Of a stretch of DNA of 18,985 bases, positions 12,984 through 18,985 are shown piece after piece. The stretch is from Methylophilaceae bacterium UBA7525 (GTDB lineage: Bacteria; Pseudomonadota; Gammaproteobacteria; Burkholderiales; Methylophilaceae): positions 477 to 19,461 of the forward strand of contig DLMX01000088.1 in NCBI GenBank assembly GCA_002479405.1, written 5' to 3'. Numbering within the stretch: the stretch's first letter is position 1; every line of letters starts with the position of its first letter. The translations under genes were made by a program, and so were the position numbers. A model generated the notes under the pieces. That model was given only the letters and a program-made list of their open reading frames with translations, did no database searches and was not told the origin of the DNA.

Positions 12984-14802
12984 AAAGCCAGGTGATGGCG
13001 CCTTCTTCAGCCGTCTTCACATTCTTGCGCATGCCGCCGAACAGTTCTCGACCCATGCCGTGCGAATTCTCCATCTCCTGCGTTTCAGTCAGGGCCGCAC
13101 ATGGCCGAGCCGCCCAGGTCTCTTCATCCACCAGCACATTCAGCGTGCCTTCGATGGCGTCCAGGCGAATCATGTCACCGGTCTTGACCTTGGCAATCGG
13201 ACCTTGCTGCAGTGCTTCCGGGCTCAAGTGGATGGCGGCAGGCACCTTGCCGGATGCGCCGCTCATACGGCCATCAGTCACGATAGCAACCTTGAATCCC
13301 TTACCCTGCAACGCCGCCAATGGTGGCGTCAATTTGTGCAGTTCCGGCATGCCGCAGGCGGCAGGACCCTGGAAGCGCACAACAGCGACAAAATCTCGCT
13401 CCAGCTTGCCGGCCTTGAAGGCACTCAACAGTTCCTGCTGTGTCGTAAAGACGATTGCCGGCGCTTCGATGATATGACGATCAATCGGTACGGCAGATAC
13501 CTTGATGACGGAACGACCCAGGTTGCCGGTCAACAGCTTCAAACCGCCGGTCTCGCTGAATGGCGCATCAGCATTGCGGACAACTTTGTCGTTCTGCGTC
13601 TTCTTCGGCAGGTCGCGCCACACCAAGCGGTCACGCACCATCTCCGGCACCTTGCCGTACTCGCGCAGACCGCCCTCGGCCACTGTACCCACATCCGGGT
13701 GCATGTAACCGCCTTCAATCAATTCACGGATGATGAATGAAGGACCGCCAGCCGCCTGGAACTCATTCACGTCGGCGCTGCCGTTTGGATAGACACGTGA
13801 AAGTAATGGCGTCGTCTGCGACAGCTCCGAACAATCCGTCCAGTCAATGATGATGCCGGCAGCACGAGCAACCGCAACCCAGTGAATCAGGTGATTGGTC
13901 GAACCGCCGGTGGCGATCAGTGCCACCATGGCATTGACGATGACACGCGGATCGACCATACGGCCAATCGGTGTAAAACGATGCTGACCAGCAGTAATGG
14001 ATAATACGGTTCGCACCGATTCACGAGTCAACTCTTCACGCAAGCCGGAGGCCGGATGGACGAACGCAGCGCCTGGTACATGCAAGCCCATGGCTTCAAG
14101 CAGCATTTGATTACTATTGGCTGTGCCGTAGAAAGTACAGGTGCCGACCCCATGATAGGCAGCAGATTCCGCCGCCAGCAATTCACCGCGACCGACAATG
14201 CCACGCGCGAAGTGCTCACGCACAGTCGATTTTTCACCATGACTCATATTACTGCTTGCCATCGGGCCGGCTGGCACGAAAACACAAGGTAGATGACCGA
14301 AATGCAGAGCACCGATCAGCAGACCCGGAACGATCTTGTCACAGACGCCCAGCAGCAATGCCGCATCGAATACATCATGCGAAAGTGCGATCGCCGTACC
14401 CATGGCAATGTTGTCGCGCGAGAACAGGCTGAGCTCCATGCCGGGCTCGCCTTGCGTGACGCCGTCGCACATGGCCGGCACGCCACCGGCAACCTGCACG
14501 GTAGCACCGTGCTTGGCCGCCTCGTCGCGGATGATATCCGGGAATCTTTCGTACGGCTGGTGCGCAGAAAGCATATCGTTATAAGCCGTTACGATGCCGA
14601 TATGTGGCGCACGTTCTGCCACAACGCGCAACTTGTCATTGGCAGGCATGGCAGCAAAGGCGTGGGCCACGTTGGCACAGCCCATACGATCTGCGCCACG
14701 CGGACGGGCAATGGTCTGCTCCATTCGCTGCAGATATGCCTGCCTGGTCAAAGAACTGCGTTCTCTGATTCTTTGGGTAATTTCAATCAAGGACTGTTTC
14801 AT
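12982..14802 (-). CDS. edd: 6-phosphogluconate dehydratase
   Basis: A 606-aa IlvD/Edd-family dehydratase that converts 6-phosphogluconate to KDPG, the first step of the Entner-Doudoroff pathway, using an iron-sulfur cluster. The N-terminal part closely follows E. coli Edd in motif order: ANVAHAFAAMP, AYNDMLSAHQPYERFPDIIR, VAGGVPAMCDGVTQGEPGME (Cys112) and LLGVCDKIVPG (Cys154). ATGGSTNHLIHW, QGPAACGMPELHKL and VTDGRMSGASGKVPAA follow in the usual places. Edd motifs and partnership with eda distinguish it from dihydroxy-acid dehydratase IlvD. It starts at ATG 14802, with a strong promoter about 32 bp upstream, and its stop lies in the foot of a repeat hairpin. It is flanked on both sides by LPS-core genes. 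Confidence 0.97.
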   Translation of the reverse strand: MKQSLIEITQRIRERSSLTRQAYLQRMEQTIARPRGADRMGCANVAHAFAAMPANDKLRVVAERAPHIGIVTAYNDMLSAHQPYERFPDIIRDEAAKHGATVQVAGGVPAMCDGVTQGEPGMELSLFSRDNIAMGTAIALSHDVFDAALLLGVCDKIVPGLLIGALHFGHLPCVFVPAGPMASSNMSHGEKSTVREHFARGIVGRGELLAAESAAYHGVGTCTFYGTANSNQMLLEAMGLHVPGAAFVHPASGLREELTRESVRTVLSITAGQHRFTPIGRMVDPRVIVNAMVALIATGGSTNHLIHWVAVARAAGIIIDWTDCSELSQTTPLLSRVYPNGSADVNEFQAAGGPSFIIRELIEGGYMHPDVGTVAEGGLREYGKVPEMVRDRLVWRDLPKKTQNDKVVRNADAPFSETGGLKLLTGNLGRSVIKVSAVPIDRHIIEAPAIVFTTQQELLSAFKAGKLERDFVAVVRFQGPAACGMPELHKLTPPLAALQGKGFKVAIVTDGRMSGASGKVPAAIHLSPEALQQGPIAKVKTGDMIRLDAIEGTLNVLVDEETWAARPCAALTETQEMENSHGMGRELFGGMRKNVKTAEEGAITWL

Positions 14803-14834
14803 AACAACCGCCGAATATCTTTAACTAGTATTTG

Positions 14835-14863
14835 ATTATGCAGCTATGCCGGGACGCGGTCAA
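14835..14863 (-). promoter_or_regulatory. Probable sigma-70 promoter of edd
   Basis: On the minus strand TTGACC (14863-14858) and CATAAT (14840-14835) are 17 bp apart, close to consensus with ideal spacing, and the -10 box ends about 32 bp before the edd ATG. A further TTGACA lies upstream at about 14900 but has no matching -10. No operator could be identified with confidence. edd is therefore likely transcribed separately from the carbamoyltransferase gene upstream. Confidence 0.6.
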
Positions 14864-14933
14864 ATCGGGGCTGCAGCGCAAAAACACACCCGATTGTCAA
14901 GGAAAATCTTCCATTCTGACGACCTACAGATGA

Positions 14934-16652
14934 TCAGGTTTTGGTCACCAGCACGTCTTCCATCATGAGATATTCCAGATCACAACCATAGAACATGTTG
15001 AGGGCGTCAGTCGGGCTGCAGATCATGGGTTCACCTCTTCTGTTGAGCGAAGTGTTCAGCACCACGGGTACATTGCGCAATCTTTCCAATTCCTCGATCA
15101 GCGCGTAATAACGCGGATTGGTCGCCTTGGTCACCACCTGCGCACGCGCCGTGCCATCCTCATGCACCACTTCCGGTATACGTGACTTCCAGTGCTCGGC
15201 AACATCGAAGGTGAAAGTCATATAGGGTGCCGGATGATCCGTCTGCAGGATATCCTCGGCCACCCTGTCCAGCATGCTGGGGCAGAACGGACGCCAGCGT
15301 TCGCGATATTTGATCTGCGCGTTGATGCGATCGGCCACGCCTGGGTGACTGGGGTCGCCAAGGATACTGCGGCATCCCAGGGCACGCGGACCGAATTCCA
15401 TACGCCCCTGGAACCAGGCCAGTGGATTGCCGTTCGCCAGAATTTCGGCTGCTTTTTCCGGCGCATTATCGATCCGGGTGAACTTGGGCTTGGAAGGATG
15501 CACTTCGCAGGCGGCCAGACATTCTTCGGTCGTAAAGGCTGGACCAAGATAGGCATGCTGCATGGGCTCGACCTGCTCTCCCATCTGTGCGGCGACAAAG
15601 CTGGCTGCGCCCAGTGAAGTACCGGCATCGCCGGAAGCCGGTTGCACAAACAACTCTTTGACGCCCGGCATATTGATGATGCGCTGGTTCAATTTGACGT
15701 TAAGCGCCACACCGCCAGCCATGGCAATGCGACCGGTCTCGCGGATAATGTCGCCGACGTAATAGTCGATCATCTCCAGCGCCACGTCTTCCAGCAACTG
15801 CTGAACCGAAGCCGCGTAGTGGATGTAGGGATCGTCGATCTCGTCACCCTGCCGCTTGGGCCCGAGCCATTCAATCAATTCGGGCGTAAAGTAATAGCCC
15901 TTGCCGTTTTCCTTGTAGCGACGCAGGCCCACCACATTGACCAGCCTGGTGTTGACGCGCAGGTCCCCGTCCTTGAATTGCACCAAGCGCGACAAGTCAT
16001 ATTTGCTGGCATCGCCATATGGCGCCATGCCCATGACCTTGAATTCGCCGTCCAGCATCTCGAAACCGAGATACTCGGTAATCGCTCCGTACATGCCTCC
16101 GAGCGAGTCCGGGTCATAGAACTCCTTGATCTTGTGGATCTTGCCGTTCTCACCATAACCGAAAAAGGTCGTGGCATATTCACCCTTGCCGTCGATGCCG
16201 ACGATGGCGGTCTTTTCCTTGAAACCGCTCAGGTGATAGGCAGAACTGGCATGCGCCATGTGATGCTCGACCGGCACATATCTGGCCTTGCTCAGGCCCA
16301 GATCGGCCATCAGAGCCAAAGCCTTGTCACGATTGCGGCGGAACCGGCGGTTGCCGTTGAAGATGGCATCCAGCGCGCGATCCGGCGCATACCAGTGACG
16401 CTTGGCGTAATGCCAGCGCGCCGCCGAGCTGATGGGGATTTCACCATAGGGGAAAGTCACGATATCGACCTGGTCAGGGCGCACACCGGCTTCCTTCATG
16501 CAGTATTTGGCTGCCTCGTAGGGAAAGAGGTTTTTGGCATGTTTGTCGCGGATAAAGCGCTCTTCTTCTGCTGCGGCCACGATCTTGCCATCAACCAGAA
16601 TCGCGGCCGAAGCATCGTGCCCCAGCGCACCGGATAAACCTAGAATAATCAT
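14934..16652 (-). CDS. NodU/CmcH-family carbamoyltransferase, probable LPS-core O-carbamoyltransferase
   Basis: A 572-aa carbamoyltransferase of the NodU/CmcH/TobZ type, which makes carbamoyl-adenylate from carbamoyl phosphate and ATP and passes the carbamoyl group to a sugar hydroxyl. The Kae1-like N-terminal domain has LSGALGHDASAAILVDG (6-22, His12), the metal-site cluster VEHHMAHASSAYH (128-140) and GIDGKGEY; the nucleotide site follows in AMAGGVALNVKLNQRI. The C-terminal domain has FGPRALGCRSILGDP and PVVLNTSLNRRGEP. Full length. P. aeruginosa has a homologue, WapO, that carbamoylates heptose II, next to LPS kinase genes as here, so core carbamoylation is the best guess. It starts 70 bp after the double-kinase gene. 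Confidence 0.88.
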   Translation of the reverse strand: MIILGLSGALGHDASAAILVDGKIVAAAEEERFIRDKHAKNLFPYEAAKYCMKEAGVRPDQVDIVTFPYGEIPISSAARWHYAKRHWYAPDRALDAIFNGNRRFRRNRDKALALMADLGLSKARYVPVEHHMAHASSAYHLSGFKEKTAIVGIDGKGEYATTFFGYGENGKIHKIKEFYDPDSLGGMYGAITEYLGFEMLDGEFKVMGMAPYGDASKYDLSRLVQFKDGDLRVNTRLVNVVGLRRYKENGKGYYFTPELIEWLGPKRQGDEIDDPYIHYAASVQQLLEDVALEMIDYYVGDIIRETGRIAMAGGVALNVKLNQRIINMPGVKELFVQPASGDAGTSLGAASFVAAQMGEQVEPMQHAYLGPAFTTEECLAACEVHPSKPKFTRIDNAPEKAAEILANGNPLAWFQGRMEFGPRALGCRSILGDPSHPGVADRINAQIKYRERWRPFCPSMLDRVAEDILQTDHPAPYMTFTFDVAEHWKSRIPEVVHEDGTARAQVVTKATNPRYYALIEELERLRNVPVVLNTSLNRRGEPMICSPTDALNMFYGCDLEYLMMEDVLVTKT

Positions 16653-16722
16653 GCTTCAGGACTCACTGACTTCTTCAAATAAATTCAAACCACTGTTCAT
16701 GCCTATAGCTCAAGCCGATAAC

Positions 16723-18201
16723 TCAAGCCTGCAGCGCCTTGGCCAGCAGAGGGTGGTCACCATATGTTTTTTGCAACGCCGCCATCAGCGATTGCTGCAC
16801 ATCCGGCTGATCCCGCCAGTTCCTCAGCAGGCGTCGCAGGTCACGCACATGACTTGCTTCAAACCAGGCTTTGCATCGAAATTCGCGCAAACTGTCCAGA
16901 TCGATCAATACGGGCTGACTATCGTCAACATGGATATTGCTGGCCTTGAGATCGCCATGCGCAATCTGCAATAACATCAACTTGTGCATAAGCCTGGCCA
17001 ACGCCTCCAGCACCGATTTTTTCTGATCATCCGCGACAGAAGGTGATTGCAGCCACTGCGCAATATCCGGCGTAGATGTGTATTCGGCGACAAAGTATGC
17101 CCTGCCCCGCAACGGCCCGAACCTCTGCTCAAGCAATGCAACAGGCGCAGGCGTGGCAATGCCGTACATCAGCAGCCGGTGGGCGTTGACCCATGAATCG
17201 GCCGCCCTGCTCGAACGCCAGAACCGGCCCAAAAGGTGCCAGAGACTTTTGATATTGTACCGTTTTACGACCAACTTTCGGCCATTGATTTCTGCCAGCG
17301 CCACGGTACAGGTATTGCCGCTCTTCAACCTTTGTTGGCTGATATCCTCGACCAGCGAATCAGGCGTGGCGAGCAACATCTGTTGCAGCTCTGCGTTGGG
17401 ATTTTGCCGCGACATGGCCAGAAAGTGGCGCCAACTGCGGGAAACCATGACATCCGTGCATTGCCTCAAGACCTTCTTTTCGGCATAAGCTCTTACGGCG
17501 CGTCGCCTGTAATAAGCGATGCGCGATTGCATCTGCCGCTCATCCGGATGCTGCTGCCAACCACGACCAGCGGCATACGCCTGCAACAACGTCGGCAGCC
17601 AGATCTGGATTTCCAGCACATCGAATTTGGACAATAGCAGGGCCAGATTGCCGAGTGCCGTCCGCCTTGCGAAAAACTGCGGCAAAGGCTTGATGGCATC
17701 GCCATCCAGCGTGTAGAGCTTCTCGCCCTGCACAAGAAAATTCTTCAGGTAGAGGTCGGTCTGCATGAGGCCGGCATGATGGTGAGCCGCGACTTCTGCG
17801 ACCAGTTTCAGGGCCAGGCCCAGCCTTTGCGCACCGGTACACTGTTGCCAGGCCTGCTCCGCATTCAGTGCATCATCAATCGCAGCATAGATCAGCGCCC
17901 GGCCGGTAGCGGCACTATTCTGTATGCCTATATCCGCAGAGTGCAGCAAAGCAGGGGTCGCGATATCGGCCCTGGTCAGCCGGCCAACCCCTTCAGCGTC
18001 GCGCGCAGCATAGCGTTGCGCCTGTGAACCGATGAATATCTTGGCGTAGACGGACTGGCCGTTCCAGATTCCGTGACACACCAGTCGCTTGTTGGGTACG
18101 GCCCGGACGACACGGAGATCGTGTAGTTGACCGGAATCCGCCAACGACAGATCGAATGGCGTATCTGCAGCTTCGCGAGACAGCTGAAAAAGATCAACCA
18201 T
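16723..18201 (-). CDS. Two-domain LPS-core kinase-like protein
   Basis: A 492-aa protein made of two protein-kinase-fold (Kdo/WaaP-like) domains in tandem. Domain 1 (about 35-240) has ATP lysine Lys54 (VYAKIF), catalytic loop TDLYLKN (Asp149, Asn154) and LDGDAI (Asp166/168). Domain 2 (about 290-490) has Lys313 (VVKRY), HGDLKASN (Asp417, Asn422) and LIDLDS (Asp434). Both domains thus keep the residues for phosphotransfer. P. aeruginosa has a similar double-length kinase gene between its LPS kinases and wapO. It probably phosphorylates core heptoses on the cytoplasmic side. An in-frame TTG lies 6 nt upstream at 18207; ATG 18201 is chosen. The stop of the InaA-like gene is 13 nt upstream, so they share a transcript. 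Confidence 0.82.
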   Translation of the reverse strand: MVDLFQLSREAADTPFDLSLADSGQLHDLRVVRAVPNKRLVCHGIWNGQSVYAKIFIGSQAQRYAARDAEGVGRLTRADIATPALLHSADIGIQNSAATGRALIYAAIDDALNAEQAWQQCTGAQRLGLALKLVAEVAAHHHAGLMQTDLYLKNFLVQGEKLYTLDGDAIKPLPQFFARRTALGNLALLLSKFDVLEIQIWLPTLLQAYAAGRGWQQHPDERQMQSRIAYYRRRAVRAYAEKKVLRQCTDVMVSRSWRHFLAMSRQNPNAELQQMLLATPDSLVEDISQQRLKSGNTCTVALAEINGRKLVVKRYNIKSLWHLLGRFWRSSRAADSWVNAHRLLMYGIATPAPVALLEQRFGPLRGRAYFVAEYTSTPDIAQWLQSPSVADDQKKSVLEALARLMHKLMLLQIAHGDLKASNIHVDDSQPVLIDLDSLREFRCKAWFEASHVRDLRRLLRNWRDQPDVQQSLMAALQKTYGDHPLLAKALQA

Positions 18202-18214
18202 GCGCAAAGGCAGC

Positions 18215-18985
18215 CTAAACCGCCACTTCCTGCCGAGGCTGTCTCTTGGGTTTCCGGCTCCTGCTGATCACCAACCGGCATAGCAGTTTGGACCAGAACC
18301 CGAGTTTCTCGATGCCAAGATACTGCTTGAAGAAATACAGCCGCGTTGTTCGGCTCAGGCCGCCGATATCCCGATTGAGCGTTGCCAAGTCGCGCCGGGT
18401 GCGCGAAAGGGGAAAGAGTTTGATGCGGGCTTTCTCGAAATCGATGATTACGGCCTTGGGTGCATCCGGATTCACCATATTGACCAGTAGGTGTTTGGAG
18501 TGCAGCGCACGATGCTGCACGCGCGCATCATGCAGGCTTCTGACCGCCTTTGCGGCACAAGTGATCACCGCCTGTTTCTGCTTGCGCGTGTAAGCCGGAT
18601 TCAGTAACACTTCCGCGGCCATGCGATCTGCTGAGCGGTAACCCAGCAGTTCTTCCGTCATCAGAATCGCCTGGGCGCCTTCTGTCGATGACTTCTGATC
18701 GAAAAACACCAGGGTCGGTACCGGCACGCCATGATCCCGCAAGTGGCTGATCGTTTTGTACTCGCAGGAAAAGGTCGCAACGCCGGAAAACGGGTGCAGG
18801 AAAGTACGGCGGATATAGTTCTGCTGGCGCTTGAGAAACAGGCCCAGCTGACCACCATCCGGCATATCCAGCACCAGCCGGTTCACCCCGCTCCAGCCTC
18901 CGCGACCCTGGTTCGGCGATTCGAACCAGTCGCCGCGATAATTCCAGAGATGCTCGAAATCACCGAGCTGATTCGCTTCCAGCTG
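18215..18985 (-). CDS. InaA-like lipopolysaccharide kinase family protein (5' end outside window)
   Basis: A kinase-fold protein of the InaA/WapQ type. A GTG at 18886 could start a 223-aa product, but the same frame runs open to the window edge and encodes good family sequence there (visible fragment 256 aa), including WFESPNQGRGGWSG just before NRLVLDMPDGG, so the true start is beyond 18985. Further marks are the ATP lysine in LGLFLKRQ (fragment residue 52), RTFLHPFSG, GVPVPTLVFFDQ, and VIIDFEKAR. The catalytic loop reads QHRALHSKH: Ala160 replaces the usual Asp, and His stands where Asn is usual. InaA relatives also lack the canonical HGD triad, so activity is unclear. The basic tail (SRSRKPKRQPRQ) suits membrane contact. 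Confidence 0.85.
   Translation of the reverse strand, partial: QLEANQLGDFEHLWNYRGDWFESPNQGRGGWSGVNRLVLDMPDGGQLGLFLKRQQNYIRRTFLHPFSGVATFSCEYKTISHLRDHGVPVPTLVFFDQKSSTEGAQAILMTEELLGYRSADRMAAEVLLNPAYTRKQKQAVITCAAKAVRSLHDARVQHRALHSKHLLVNMVNPDAPKAVIIDFEKARIKLFPLSRTRRDLATLNRDIGGLSRTTRLYFFKQYLGIEKLGFWSKLLCRLVISRSRKPKRQPRQEVAV

Noticed and set aside
14880..14933. Terminator after the carbamoyltransferase gene
   Set aside because: Only a 4-bp GGAA/TTCC stem is visible with no proper T-tract.
15642..16637. Plus-strand 331-codon frame opposite the carbamoyltransferase
   Set aside because: Antisense to a gene with clear catalytic motifs across its whole length; no motif of its own.

Overview
This is a stretch of a Gram-negative proteobacterial chromosome, most likely betaproteobacterial. 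That placement is inferred from gene content (stand-alone heptose kinase rfaE1, hldD, waaF, Pseudomonas-like core-kinase and carbamoyltransferase genes) and from codon style; no rRNA or marker gene fixes it. Nearly all of the window builds or decorates the lipopolysaccharide (LPS) core. The exceptions are a cobalamin-type phosphatase and a toxin-antitoxin pair at the left end and an Entner-Doudoroff pair (edd, eda) in the middle.

Layout. From 84 to 6135 genes read on the + strand: a CobC-like phosphatase, a ParD/ParE-like toxin-antitoxin module with its own promoter and a tandem operator, heptose-7-phosphate kinase (rfaE1), a 190-bp hairpin-rich repeat element, heptose epimerase (hldD), heptosyltransferase II (waaF) and a multi-spanning GT-C-type membrane glycosyltransferase. 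From 18985 down to 6172 genes read on the - strand: an InaA-like kinase cut by the window edge, a double-domain kinase, a NodU/WapO-type carbamoyltransferase, edd, a 509-bp intergenic region with two copies of a structured repeat, eda, a HAD phosphatase, a third kinase-fold protein, galE, and three glycosyltransferases (GT4, GT9, CgeB-like). The two arms converge at about 6.15 kb. Many minus-strand genes overlap or abut (ATGA and TTGA overlaps, an 11-bp overlap), which suggests operons.

How the genes fit together. rfaE1 and hldD make ADP-L-glycero-D-manno-heptose, and WaaF adds the second heptose of the inner core. GalE supplies UDP-galactose. The GT4, GT9, CgeB-like and membrane glycosyltransferases probably extend the outer core. 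The three kinase-fold proteins and the carbamoyltransferase probably decorate the core heptoses, as the comparable P. aeruginosa set is known or thought to do. Edd and Eda convert 6-phosphogluconate to pyruvate and glyceraldehyde-3-phosphate and look like a metabolic pair inserted in, or retained within, this surface-sugar cluster. Base composition falls sharply after about 4.57 kb (for example 46 of 60 bases are G/C at 2101-2160, but 21 of 60 at 6781-6840), as often seen where core-type cassettes are exchanged.

The most unusual non-coding signal is between edd and eda. Two back-to-back elements share an 85%-identical 40-nt core, yet each is enclosed by its own long stem of largely different sequence, so pairing is kept while sequence is not.
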